This document shows, in pieces, positions 55,419-63,903 of a DNA stretch of 64,000 nucleotides. The notes under the pieces were generated by a model, which saw only the letters and a program-made list of their open reading frames with translations, was not told the DNA's origin and ran no database searches. The first letter of the stretch is position 1. The number at the start of each line of letters is the position of its first letter. A program made the translations under genes and the position numbers. Source of the stretch: Pseudomonadota bacterium (GTDB taxonomy: Bacteria; Pseudomonadota; Gammaproteobacteria; Burkholderiales; Methylophilaceae). The stretch covers positions 85,889 through 149,888 of the forward strand of contig JAGVMP010000012.1 in NCBI GenBank assembly GCA_020053735.1, written 5' to 3'.

Positions 55419-55715
55419 ATGAAACTTGCACTACTGGGATTTGCTGCTTCGACGGCACTATTGATGACGAGCCAAACCTTGGCTGCCGATGGCAAAGCGA
55501 TCTACGACAAGTCTTGCGCTGTCTGCCATGCGGCCTTGTCACCAAAGCTCGGCGACAAGGCCGCATGGGAGCCTCGCCTCAAACAAGGTACTGATGGATT
55601 GGTGGCTTCAGTGTTAAAGGGTAAGGGTGTGATGCCGGCAAAGGGAGGTAATACAACATTGTCAGAGGCCGATATCAAGGCTGCGGTTGAATATATGCTG
55701 GCTCAGCTTAAGTGA
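55419..55715 (+). CDS. Small periplasmic cytochrome c (c5-like)
   Basis: 98 residues from the ATG at 55419 (GAAAGGGA upstream). The signal peptide ends 'TLAADGK', the heme motif is 'CAVCH' (C33-C36-H37), and 'VLKGKGVMPAKGGNTTLSEADIKAAVEYML' holds the Met ligand. The pattern matches class I cytochrome c5/CccA proteins. It could shuttle electrons between the porin-cytochrome and inner-membrane partners. Confidence 0.88.
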   Translation: MKLALLGFAASTALLMTSQTLAADGKAIYDKSCAVCHAALSPKLGDKAAWEPRLKQGTDGLVASVLKGKGVMPAKGGNTTLSEADIKAAVEYMLAQLK

Positions 55716-55770
55716 CAGGTCGGGTGTAATGAGGCGTGCCATGCCACTTACTGATTAGAGGAGTATATCC

Positions 55771-58623
55771 ATGAAACCAAAAAGAAATATCGTCCTGATT
55801 ACCGGCTGCAACGGACGAATCGGTAGCGCGGTGATGCGGCGGCTGACTGGGCGCTTCAGCGATGTCGTGGGTTTCGACCGCAACGCTCCCACCCCGGCAC
55901 CGCCTGATTGCGTGCGTATACCGGTCGATATTGCTTCTTATGACAGCGTGCGCGAGGGACTGAGCATCCTGCGGGAACACCACGGGACCCACATCGCCGC
56001 CGTGGTTCATTTGGCTGCCTATTACGATTTCCTCGGCTTGCCGAGCCAGAAATACGACGAGATCACGGTTGAGGGCACGGCAAATCTGCTGCGCGGGCTA
56101 CGCGAGGGTACGGGACACATGCTGCGCGGGCTGCGCGAGGGTTTCGAGGTCGAGCAGTTCATCTTCTCCAGCACCATGCTCGTGCATGCGCCCGGCGAGC
56201 CGGGCGTGTTCATCACCGAAGACTCGCCGATCGAACCGACCTGGGCCTACCCTGAGTCGAAGGTCCGCACCGAGGTGCTCATCCGGGCGGAGCGCGGTGC
56301 GATTCCCGCCGTGATCCTGCGCCTTGCCGGTGTCTACGACGATGTCTGCCACTCACCGCCGCTGGCGCACCAGATCCAACGCATCTATGAGGAGCAACTC
56401 GCCGGCCATCTGTATTCCGGCGAGACCTCGCACGGTCAGAGCTTCATCCACCTGGACGACGTAGTCGACGTCATCGAGCGTATTATCGAGCGCCGTGCCC
56501 AACTGCCGACTGAGTCCGTGATCCTTGTAGGTGAGCCGGAGACATTGAGCTACGATGAGCTGCAGCATACGTTCATGCGGTTAATCCACGGCAAGTCAGG
56601 GGAGACGCACAATGTTCCCGGGCTTATTGCCAAGGTGGGTGCGTGGGTTCAGGACCACATGCCCGGTCAGGACCCGTTCATCAAGCCATGGATGATTGAA
56701 CGGGCGAACGACCACTACGCCCTCGACATCACGCGCGCCCACACTTTGCTCGATTGGGCGCCAAGTCGCACGCTGCGCCAGACCCTGCCCAAGATGGTGG
56801 CAGCATTGAAGGCCGACCCGTTCGGCTGGTACCGCCAGCACGGCCTGGAGCCGCCTTTGTCCCTGATGAAGGAGGCGGAGCGTACTTTGCCAGAGGCGCC
56901 CGAGCACGCGCACGGCGGGGATACCGATATTTTTATCACGATGGGCATCGAACCGATTCACGCGCATGGCTGCCTGATGCATGTCTGCCCGATGCACCCG
57001 GAAGTTTGTCAGTCGTCGCAGGGGAACTGTCCGAGGTGTGATACTACTCTGGAACCTGTCGCGCCGCCGTCGCCGCTGGCGGTCGAATACACTTGCCCGA
57101 TGCACTCGGAAATCGTGCGTAGCGAACCGGGCAGTTGCCCTAAGTGCGGCATGACACTGGTAGCGCGCGGCGCCACGATGGAACACGCGACCGAACATCC
57201 CGAAATAATGGTCGAAAGCCATCGCAATATGCTTTGGCCGCACTATGTCAACCTGATGCTCGGCTTCTGGTTACTGACCAGCCCGTTCACGCTGGGCTAC
57301 ATGAGCGATTTTGTCCCCGACGCCAACCAGTTGCGGGTTATGGCCGAGCGCGGACTACCCGCATTCGAGCTGCGCAACCTGCTGATGACCTGGAGCGATG
57401 TCATCAGCGGTATCCTGGTGATCGTCTTCAGTGCGCTGTCCGCAGACGCGTGGCGCCGTAACTCTTGGGCGCAGTGGACCAACGCCTTCGTCGGCCTGTG
57501 GCTGCTGTTCGCGCCGCTGGTCTTCTGGACACCATTGCCCGAAGCCTATGCCAACGGCACCTTGGTCGGTGCCTTGGTCATCGCGTTTTCCGTGCTGATT
57601 CCGATGATGCCGGGCATGAGCATGGCTGGCATGATGGGTAAGCCAGACGTGCCGCCTGGATGGGCCTATACGCCATCGAGCTGGTTGCAGCGCATGCCGA
57701 TCGGAGTGCTCGCCCTGATCGGTTTTCTCATCGCGCGCGTCTTGGGCGCCTACCAGCTCGGCCACGTCGATACCGTTTGGGAGCCATTCTTCATCGGTAG
57801 CGGCGACATGAAGGGCGCGATGAACGGCACCGAGACGATTATTACCTCAGACGTTTCTAAAGCTTGGCCGATTGCCGATGGCGCCATTGGAGCAATCGTC
57901 TACACGCTCGAACTGGCGATGACCTGGATTGGCGGCAAGGATCGCTGGCGCACCATGCCGTGGATGGTGCTGGGGCTGGGTATCCTGATTCTGCCGCTCG
58001 GTATCGTCAGCATCTATTTCATCATTATCCAGCCGATCGTGATCGGCACCTGGTGTACGCTGTGCCTGATCGCTGCGCTGGCGATGGCGGTGATGATTCC
58101 GTATTCGCTCAACGAGTTCGTCGCCATGGGCCAATTTCTGGTTTGGGCGCGCCGCCAGGGTAAACCGCTTTGGCGCACCTTCTGGACCGGCGACGCGATG
58201 GAAGGCGGCAGCGCTGACACCTCCAAAGGACTCGTCGGAACACCTAGGGAGCAGATCGCACAGGCCACGCGCGGTGTGACTTATCCGTGGACGCTGTTGC
58301 TCAGCATCGTGATCGGTATTTGGCTCACATTCACGCGGCTCAGCTTCAACAGCTCCAGCGCCATGGCCGACAGCGACCATTTGATCGGTGCGCTGGTGGT
58401 GACGTTCTCGATCATCGCCTTGGCTGAGATTGGGCGTGCCGTACGCTTCATCAACATCCCGTTTGGCGCGTGGCTGATTGCGGCGCCGTGGTTTCTCGAC
58501 GGCATTGTCTCGCCGCTGGCAGTCTGGAACGGCGTCATCAGCGGGGCGCTGCTGATCGCCTTGGCGATCCCGCGCGGGCGGATCAAGGATTCTTATGCAG
58601 GATGGAACCGATATATCGTTTAG
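55771..58623 (+). CDS. Fusion protein: SDR/epimerase, heavy-metal-binding domains, SPW and VKOR-like membrane domains
   Basis: 950 residues. Residues 1-~340 are an extended SDR (G12-x-x-G15-x-x-G18; Y160/K164). Two heavy-metal-binding motifs follow, 'CPMHPEV' (C406) and 'CPMHSEI' (C442). Membrane segments from ~485 carry SPW-type repeats ('LMLGFWLLTSPFTLGY'). A VKOR-like segment around 760 has a CxxC pair (C762, C765 in 'TWCTLC'), and a second SPW-like block ends the chain. The gene is markedly more GC-rich than the core genome. A 33-bp internal duplication (56088-56141) repeats 'LRGLREG'. A joined NAD(P)-redox, metal and thiol role is inference. Confidence 0.8.
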   Translation: MKPKRNIVLITGCNGRIGSAVMRRLTGRFSDVVGFDRNAPTPAPPDCVRIPVDIASYDSVREGLSILREHHGTHIAAVVHLAAYYDFLGLPSQKYDEITVEGTANLLRGLREGTGHMLRGLREGFEVEQFIFSSTMLVHAPGEPGVFITEDSPIEPTWAYPESKVRTEVLIRAERGAIPAVILRLAGVYDDVCHSPPLAHQIQRIYEEQLAGHLYSGETSHGQSFIHLDDVVDVIERIIERRAQLPTESVILVGEPETLSYDELQHTFMRLIHGKSGETHNVPGLIAKVGAWVQDHMPGQDPFIKPWMIERANDHYALDITRAHTLLDWAPSRTLRQTLPKMVAALKADPFGWYRQHGLEPPLSLMKEAERTLPEAPEHAHGGDTDIFITMGIEPIHAHGCLMHVCPMHPEVCQSSQGNCPRCDTTLEPVAPPSPLAVEYTCPMHSEIVRSEPGSCPKCGMTLVARGATMEHATEHPEIMVESHRNMLWPHYVNLMLGFWLLTSPFTLGYMSDFVPDANQLRVMAERGLPAFELRNLLMTWSDVISGILVIVFSALSADAWRRNSWAQWTNAFVGLWLLFAPLVFWTPLPEAYANGTLVGALVIAFSVLIPMMPGMSMAGMMGKPDVPPGWAYTPSSWLQRMPIGVLALIGFLIARVLGAYQLGHVDTVWEPFFIGSGDMKGAMNGTETIITSDVSKAWPIADGAIGAIVYTLELAMTWIGGKDRWRTMPWMVLGLGILILPLGIVSIYFIIIQPIVIGTWCTLCLIAALAMAVMIPYSLNEFVAMGQFLVWARRQGKPLWRTFWTGDAMEGGSADTSKGLVGTPREQIAQATRGVTYPWTLLLSIVIGIWLTFTRLSFNSSSAMADSDHLIGALVVTFSIIALAEIGRAVRFINIPFGAWLIAAPWFLDGIVSPLAVWNGVISGALLIALAIPRGRIKDSYAGWNRYIV
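56088..56141 (+). repeat. 33-bp-spaced in-frame duplication
   Basis: The 21-base units at 56088 and 56121 differ at one base and encode 'LLRGLREG' / 'MLRGLREG'. They add 11 residues to the SDR domain where related epimerases have one helix turn. Confidence 0.75.
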
Positions 58624-58675
58624 CCACGGTATCCTGCTGTAAGTTCATTAGTTTGTATTTATTTGGAGATAAAAA

Positions 58676-58873
58676 ATGCACATGAAAATTCTGTTAACTG
58701 TGCTGCTGGTGGTTGCAGGGTTAGTGGCAAGTAATGCGCGGGCCGAACAACCGCCTATGAGCGCCGCCGAAACGGGAGGCAGGACTGGTTCTGGACATCC
58801 AAAACATGTTCCTCTATCTGGTCAACGCGGCATGATCGAACATAGTTTTCAGGAAAGATTGATTCTGAATTGA
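58676..58873 (+). CDS. Small exported protein
   Basis: 65 residues (or 63 from the ATG at 58682) with a signal peptide 'KILLTVLLVVAGLVASNARA' and a short hydrophilic mature part rich in Gly, Ser and His. GGAG lies upstream. Its start resembles that of the lipoprotein at 58922, so the two may be paralogues. Function unknown. Confidence 0.6.
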   Translation: MHMKILLTVLLVVAGLVASNARAEQPPMSAAETGGRTGSGHPKHVPLSGQRGMIEHSFQERLILN

Positions 58874-58921
58874 AATAAATTTTATTAGTAGTTGCTTCAC
58901 TTTAACTTAAGGAGATGAAAA

Positions 58922-59044
58922 ATGTACGTGAAAATGCTTGTGGCTGTATTGTTGGTTGTTTCTGCATTAGCAGGTTGTGCTTCGACTGATGATTCTTATT
59001 CTGGGCGTTCATCCGGTGGTAGTAGCTCCGGTCACTCCCATTGA
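58922..59044 (+). CDS. Small Ser/Gly/His lipoprotein
   Basis: 40 codons give a lipobox signal 'VSALAGC' and the tail 'SSGGSSSGHSH'. AAGGAG is placed 8 bases upstream. Too short for confident homology, but the lipobox and ribosome site support a real gene. The terminal HSH could bind metal. Confidence 0.6.
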   Translation: MYVKMLVAVLLVVSALAGCASTDDSYSGRSSGGSSSGHSH

Positions 59045-59139
59045 CATGAATGCTTGGGATGTTAATTAAGAAATGTGGCAAGCGCAGTAGTGTTAGAAAC
59101 CGTTTCTGATGGTGAAATATTTAAGAAGATGGGATAGCT

Positions 59140-59625
59140 ATGCAACATTTGGATAATGATGTTAGGGAGCTTTCGGTGGCCGAACATCGGCTGATTGAGG
59201 ATGGGCATGCTCGTCTGGATCAGTTTTTGCGAGAATTGCGTGATACCTGTCGCGAGTTTTATAGCCTGGAAGGATGTCAGGGGTGTGACAGGGAAAAAGT
59301 TGCTTCATGCCAAGGGCGACTGAACTCATTTGAACATGTTTTTCTTGATTTCGTCATTGAGCACTTTAAAAACGAAGAAAAAATCATGTCCAAAATTTCT
59401 AGCAACAAGGATACCAATGAGTGTTTTCGATTGCATCAGCAGGAGCATGACAAATTATTGCGAGAGATGCAGAGCCTGATGCATAAGTTGTCCACCGAAA
59501 GTGATCGAGGCCATACGGCGGTAGCGATTAGAGAGTTTCACTATCGGGTTACAGAACTGTTTGGTAAGCATGCGCGCATGTTCGACGATCCCTTCATGCG
59601 TCAGCCAAAGGGCGGTAAAAAGTAA
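59140..59625 (+). CDS. Hemerythrin-like protein
   Basis: 161 residues, four-helix pattern with metal ligands: 'EHRLIEDGHARLD' (H), 'SFEHVFLDFVIEHFKNEEKIM' (H...HFxxEE), 'HQQEHDKLL' (HxxxH) and 'GKHARMFDD'. A Cys-rich loop 'GCQGCDREKVASC' (~45-57) is unusual. Hemerythrins bind O2, NO or iron. Placement in a copper/redox island fits a diiron protein protecting against redox stress. No signal peptide, so it is cytoplasmic. Confidence 0.82.
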   Translation: MQHLDNDVRELSVAEHRLIEDGHARLDQFLRELRDTCREFYSLEGCQGCDREKVASCQGRLNSFEHVFLDFVIEHFKNEEKIMSKISSNKDTNECFRLHQQEHDKLLREMQSLMHKLSTESDRGHTAVAIREFHYRVTELFGKHARMFDDPFMRQPKGGKK

Positions 59626-59702
59626 TTGGTGTGCAAAGCGCAAGATGACATGCATAGATAGATATTTTTTTAACAATTTTTTTGAGAAAACGGAGATAAC
59701 CA

Positions 59703-60281
59703 ATGCCTGAAATTATTCCTAACCTACACCCCTTGCTGGTGCATTTCCCTATCGCGCTGGTCAGCATGTCTGCGTTTTTCCACGTGGCGGCGCTGGCTAC
59801 ACGGGGCAACCCCGCCTGCGCCCGGCACTGTGCCGTTCTCGCCCATACCACACTGTGGCTAGGCGCACTGGCGGCGCTGCCAACGGTCTTTTTCGGCTGG
59901 CAGGCATTCAACAGCGTGAATCACGATGAGGTCAGTCACATCGCCATGCTGCTCCACCGCACTTGGGCGCTGTCTACGTTGGCGGTACTGGCAGTTTTGG
60001 CGGGCTGGGATGTCTGGCGTAGCAAGGTGGATGCGATTCCTGCGAAGTGGTTTGCAGGTGCAGTGGTCGGCGCGTGGGGCTTAATCGCTGTTACCGCCTG
60101 GCATGGCGGGGAGCTAGTTTACCGGTATGGGCTGGGAGTGATGTCGTTGCCTGTCGCGGAAATTGGGCATGCACAAGGCCATGAACATGGCGCTATGTCA
60201 CCCGGCGAGGAAAATACGCATACGAACGCAATGCCCGAAGGCAAGGCTCAAGAGCATTCCCAGCATGAGCATATGCACTAA
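59703..60281 (+). CDS. DUF2231 membrane protein with His-rich tail
   Basis: 192 residues: 'NLHPLLVHFPIALV' start is typical of DUF2231, with four membrane segments and conserved His in 'HRTWAL' and 'WHGGELVYRYG'. The C-terminal ~35 residues are His/Glu-rich ('HAQGHEHGAM', 'HSQHEHMH') and may bind metal. Role in electron transfer or metal handling is not established. Confidence 0.8.
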   Translation: MPEIIPNLHPLLVHFPIALVSMSAFFHVAALATRGNPACARHCAVLAHTTLWLGALAALPTVFFGWQAFNSVNHDEVSHIAMLLHRTWALSTLAVLAVLAGWDVWRSKVDAIPAKWFAGAVVGAWGLIAVTAWHGGELVYRYGLGVMSLPVAEIGHAQGHEHGAMSPGEENTHTNAMPEGKAQEHSQHEHMH

Positions 60282-60300
60282 ACTTGAACCGGATAAAACT

Positions 60301-60393
60301 ATGAAGCTATTGGTACGAATTTGCACTGCGACGATGTTATTTAATTCTGCCCCACTACAACCCAATTGGAATAGTGACGAAACCACAAATTAA
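60301..60393 (+). pseudogene. Remnant signal-peptide ORF related to the DUF411 gene
   Basis: 30 codons begin 'MKLLVRICTATMLFNSA', similar to the DUF411 protein start at 61823 ('MKLWIRICTVLLTLSSA'), then diverge and stop. It is probably the 5' stub of a duplicated gene. Confidence 0.45.
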
Positions 60394-60405
60394 GGAGAAT
60401 CTAAA

Positions 60406-61764
60406 ATGGAATTAACATTTCTAGGTGCAACGGGAACTGTGACGGGTTCTAAATATTTGCTTAACAGCGGTTCAAAACGTATTTTGATTGATTGCGGGTT
60501 GTTCCAAGGGCTTAAGCAGTTACGTCTCAAAAACTGGGCCAAATTGCCAATTAACCCAGCTGACGTTGATGTCGTAGTGCTGACGCATGCCCATATTGAT
60601 CACAGCGGATACTTGCCGCTTTTTGTAAAAAACGGATTCTCCGGCAAGGTGTATTGTAGCCAAGCCACACGTGATTTGTGCAAAATCTTGTTGCCAGATT
60701 CAGCCCATCTACAAGAAGAGGAAGCCGATTATGCCAATAGGCGCGGGTTTTCGAAGCATCACCCAGCGTTGCCGCTATATACGCAAGAGGATGCTCAGGC
60801 AGCGCTTGAACTGCTCGTTCCCGTTGATTTTGAGCAGGATATTGATTTGGGTGCTGGTTTAACGCTAAGATTTTCGCCCAATGGACATATTCTCGGCTCG
60901 GCTTTTGTGCGCATCCATAACCAGAAAACGTCCATTCTGTTCTCGGGCGATATTGGACGACCCAATGATATTCTAATGAAAGCCCCTGTGCGCATCAAGC
61001 AGGCTGATTATCTGGTAGTTGAATCTACTTATGGTAATCGCCTGCATGATCTCGACGATCCACAGGTCAAGTTAGCTGCAATTATCAACCAAACAGCCAA
61101 ACGCAATGGTGTTGTCGTCATCCCTGTGTTTGCCGTGGGCAGAGCACAAGAGCTGCTCTATTATATCCATCTACTAAAATCATCAGGCAACATACCTGAC
61201 ATCCCGGTATATTTGAACAGCCCAATGGCGGTAGATGCCACAGAGATATTTCATAATCATCGTGGCGAGCATCGCCTGACACCAGAACAGTGCAATGCGC
61301 TATGTCGTACTGCTCACATGGTTAATAGCATTGAGGAATCCAAGCGACTGAATGAAACCAAAGGTCCGATGATTATTCTCTCCGCGAGTGGCATGGCTTC
61401 TGGCGGACGTGTCGTACATCATTTAAAAGCTTTTGCACCTAATCCCAATAATACCATCCTGTTTGTTGGCTTCCAGGCGGCAGGTACACGTGGATCTGCA
61501 ATGCTGGATGGAGCTGAAAGCATTAAGATTCATGGCGAATATGTGCCAGTCCGCGCTGAAGTTGAATATGTTTCTAATCTCTCTGCACATGCAGATTATT
61601 CAGAGATTCTTGATTGGCTGGGTGGTTTCGAAAAGGCGCCAAAGAAGACATTTATTACTCATGGCGAACCAATTGCAGCAGATGCCATGCGGCTTCATAT
61701 TGAGGAGAAACTGCATTGGCAGGTAGTGGTGCCAGATTATCTTGAAACAGTGTCTTTAAATTAA
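60406..61764 (+). CDS. MBL-fold beta-CASP ribonuclease-like protein
   Basis: 452 residues. Metallo-beta-lactamase part: 'LGATGTVTGSKYLL', 'HAHIDHSGYLP', 'FSPNGHILGSAFV', 'LFSGDIGRPND'. Beta-CASP insert and motifs: 'FAVGRAQELLYY', 'SASGMASGGRVVHHL', 'FVGFQAAGTRG' and the C-terminal 'SAHADYSEIL', 'ITHGEP'. Relatives process RNA ends (CPSF73/RNase J side). Such genes recur in bacterial stress and metal islands; the substrate here is unknown. AAGGAG stands upstream. Confidence 0.9.
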   Translation: MELTFLGATGTVTGSKYLLNSGSKRILIDCGLFQGLKQLRLKNWAKLPINPADVDVVVLTHAHIDHSGYLPLFVKNGFSGKVYCSQATRDLCKILLPDSAHLQEEEADYANRRGFSKHHPALPLYTQEDAQAALELLVPVDFEQDIDLGAGLTLRFSPNGHILGSAFVRIHNQKTSILFSGDIGRPNDILMKAPVRIKQADYLVVESTYGNRLHDLDDPQVKLAAIINQTAKRNGVVVIPVFAVGRAQELLYYIHLLKSSGNIPDIPVYLNSPMAVDATEIFHNHRGEHRLTPEQCNALCRTAHMVNSIEESKRLNETKGPMIILSASGMASGGRVVHHLKAFAPNPNNTILFVGFQAAGTRGSAMLDGAESIKIHGEYVPVRAEVEYVSNLSAHADYSEILDWLGGFEKAPKKTFITHGEPIAADAMRLHIEEKLHWQVVVPDYLETVSLN

Positions 61765-61822
61765 ACCTCTAAACATTCCTATGATAAGCATGCCCACTGA
61801 AATTTTGACAAGGAGAAAATCC

Positions 61823-62254
61823 ATGAAGTTATGGATACGTATTTGCACTGTTCTGCTGACATTGAGCTCGGCTGTTGCACTCGCCGGACAGGCCGTCACT
61901 GTCTACAAAAGCCCAACTTGCGGCTGTTGCAAGAAGTATGTTGATTATTTGAGAGAGAACGGCTTTGCGGTCACGGCCATCGACCAGAACGACATGGACA
62001 GCGTCAAGAAACGTTACGGCGTGACGCGCGTCGCCAGTTGCCATACTGCACTGGTCAATGGTTACGTGGTCGAGGGCCACGTGCCGGTGAGCGCCATTAA
62101 CAAACTGCTCAAGGAGAAGCCTGCCATCGTCGGTATCAGTGCACCTGGCATGCCGATGAACTCGCCAGGAATGGGCGAGATGAAAAAGGGCACGCTGACG
62201 GTTTATCGCATCCCCAAGGCGGGAGAAACCCCTACGGTGTTTTCAGTGGAATAA
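61823..62254 (+). CDS. DUF411 metal-associated protein
   Basis: 143 residues from the ATG at 61823 (AAGGAGA upstream). A signal peptide ends 'ALAGQAV'; 'VYKSPTCGCCKKYVDYL' is the DUF411 CxCC motif in a thioredoxin-like setting. 'RVASCHTALVNGYVVEGHVP' and 'GISAPGMPMNSPGM' carry further Cys, His and Met. DUF411 proteins are typical of copper and silver operons and probably bind metal in the periplasm. Confidence 0.9.
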   Translation: MKLWIRICTVLLTLSSAVALAGQAVTVYKSPTCGCCKKYVDYLRENGFAVTAIDQNDMDSVKKRYGVTRVASCHTALVNGYVVEGHVPVSAINKLLKEKPAIVGISAPGMPMNSPGMGEMKKGTLTVYRIPKAGETPTVFSVE

Positions 62255-62268
62255 AGGAGTCAGTCATC

Positions 62269-62736
62269 ATGATCAGAAAAATTTACGGATATTCTTTGGG
62301 GCTGGCTTTGGCGCTCGCCGCAGCCGCATCATTGGCTGACGGCATCGACCAGCACCGTCTGGTGGATGCTATGGATATTTACTACGGGGTAGTGCCGGCC
62401 AAGGTCGTGGAAAGCCATCCGAAGAAACACGCCGAAGCCGACATGCACGGCAAAAACCGTTTATCGGGTGGAACGCATCACCTTGTGGTGACGTTGTTTG
62501 ATAACAAGACTGCGCAGCGGATCAATGATGCGAAGGTTGACGCCGTCGTGATACCGCTCGGTTTGGCGCATCAGCAGAAGCCGCTCGAACTGATGCAGAT
62601 CAACGGCACGGTGAGCTATGGAAATTACTTCAACATGATAGGTAACGGCCCGTTTCGCATCGAGCTTCGAATCACACGCCCCGGCAAAGGAGGTACAACG
62701 AAAACCGAATTTGAGTACCGTTTGTCTGCAAACTGA
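62269..62736 (+). CDS. Periplasmic protein of unknown function
   Basis: 155 residues: signal peptide ending 'ASLADG', His-rich segment 'ESHPKKHAEADMHGKNRLSGGTHH' (~48-71), then an all-beta immunoglobulin-like stretch ('LVVTLFDNKTAQRINDAKVDAVVIP'), similar to YtkA/FixH-type copper-associated domains. It lies 15 bp after the DUF411 gene and is probably co-transcribed. The domain call is tentative. Confidence 0.6.
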   Translation: MIRKIYGYSLGLALALAAAASLADGIDQHRLVDAMDIYYGVVPAKVVESHPKKHAEADMHGKNRLSGGTHHLVVTLFDNKTAQRINDAKVDAVVIPLGLAHQQKPLELMQINGTVSYGNYFNMIGNGPFRIELRITRPGKGGTTKTEFEYRLSAN

Positions 62737-62783
62737 TAACAATGACTGGCTGGTGCAGCATGCTGGCCAATAGGAGAAATGAT

Positions 62784-63023
62784 ATGACGACACATGAACA
62801 CGAACATCATCAAACAGAACCTGGTGTCTCAAAGCAAAAATTAGCCTTGATCGGTTTTCTGATTGTGGCAGGCTTTTTCCTGTTTACCGAGCACCGTGCT
62901 CACCTGTTTGGTTTTTTGCCTTTTCTATTGCTGCTGGCTTGCCCGCTGTTGCATTCGTTCCATGGTGGGCATGGCGATCGCAAGACAGATCCTGGTAACA
63001 ACGAACAAGATAAAAAGGAGTAA
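62784..63023 (+). CDS. DUF2933 small membrane protein
   Basis: 79 residues from the ATG at 62784 (TAGGAGA upstream). His-rich start 'HEHEHHQ', two membrane segments with 'FLFTEHRAHLFGFLPFLLLLACPLLHSF', the DUF2933 pattern. These small proteins are found in copper-resistance clusters beside isoprenylcysteine-methyltransferase-like genes, as here. Confidence 0.85.
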   Translation: MTTHEHEHHQTEPGVSKQKLALIGFLIVAGFFLFTEHRAHLFGFLPFLLLLACPLLHSFHGGHGDRKTDPGNNEQDKKE

Positions 63024-63025
63024 TC

Positions 63026-63679
63026 ATGAACGACGCAACCCCGGCCTATGGCCTTTGGTCCCTGGTGATCATCAATTCGCTGGTTTTCATCATTTTTGCA
63101 TTCAGCTTCACCAAGCCTAAAACCCTGCGTGACTGGCGCTCGTTCGGCGCCTTCTCTGCCTTCCTCGTAGCGTTGTTCACCGAAATGTACGGCTTCCCGC
63201 TGACGATTTATCTGTTGTTCCCGTGGCTATCAAAGCAGTTTCCGGATGTCAATTTTCTGTCACACGATGCGGGACATCTGCTTGAAGTTATTTTCGGTTG
63301 GCGCTCCAATCCGCACTTCGGTCCGTTCCATATGCTGAGCAGTATTCTGATATTTGGCGGGTTCATCATGTTGTCATCGGCGTGGCGCGTGCTGTACCAA
63401 GCTCAAAGCCAACATAAGCTTGCGACTACCGAGCTCTATGCGCGTATGCGGCATCCGCAGTATGTCGGCTTTGTCCTCATCATGACTGGCTTCCTGTTGC
63501 AGTGGCCCACACTTATTACTTTAGTGATGTTTCCTGTCTTGGTGTTCATGTATCTGCGGCTTGCGAGACGCGAGGAGCAGGATGCAATAGCCGAATTTGG
63601 CGAGGAATACCGGCACTATGCCGCCAAAACACCGGCATTCTGGCCAAAATTCAACAAGCAAACAGATCTGCCGACGTAA
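63026..63679 (+). CDS. Isoprenylcysteine/phospholipid methyltransferase-like membrane protein
   Basis: 217 residues, several membrane segments. The C-terminal ICMT/PEMT signature is present: 'ELYARMRHPQYVGFVLIMTGFLLQWPTLITLVMFPVLVFMYLRLARREEQDAIAEFGEEYRHY', with the RHPxY and E/H residues that bind SAM. The start follows the DUF2933 stop by two bases. Homologues sit in many metal-resistance operons; the methyl acceptor is unknown. Confidence 0.85.
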   Translation: MNDATPAYGLWSLVIINSLVFIIFAFSFTKPKTLRDWRSFGAFSAFLVALFTEMYGFPLTIYLLFPWLSKQFPDVNFLSHDAGHLLEVIFGWRSNPHFGPFHMLSSILIFGGFIMLSSAWRVLYQAQSQHKLATTELYARMRHPQYVGFVLIMTGFLLQWPTLITLVMFPVLVFMYLRLARREEQDAIAEFGEEYRHYAAKTPAFWPKFNKQTDLPT

Positions 63680-63791
63680 TGTCAGAAAGGATGTTCGGGA
63701 TGCCCTTTTTCGACACTTTGTCCACGCACCGAGGGAAGATCAATCCGGCAGGTTGTCGCTACTTTTTTTGTTCTCACGCCGGAGAACCTTC

Positions 63792-63903
63792 ATGATTCCA
63801 TTTCAATATGTCTGGCTTGTATGGGCGTCGTTATTCCTGATTCCCTGGGTTGCGCTGTTTATTGTTTTTCCAGCCCGTCGCAAGACCATGTGGCACGTCA
63901 GCC
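63792..63903 (+). pseudogene. 5' part of a membrane-protein gene interrupted by an IS element
   Basis: From the ATG at 63792 (GGAGA upstream) 37 codons give 'MIPFQYVWLVWASLFLIPWV' and then a basic turn 'ARRKTMWHVS'. The frame then runs into the IS3-type end at 63904 and soon stops. The gene is truncated. Confidence 0.65.

Noticed and set aside
54191..58586. Many long open frames on the minus strand (for example 56596-57243 and 57847-58380)
   Set aside because: They lie opposite well-supported genes in GC-rich DNA, are rich in Arg, His and Pro, lack ribosome sites and match no family; they are shadows.
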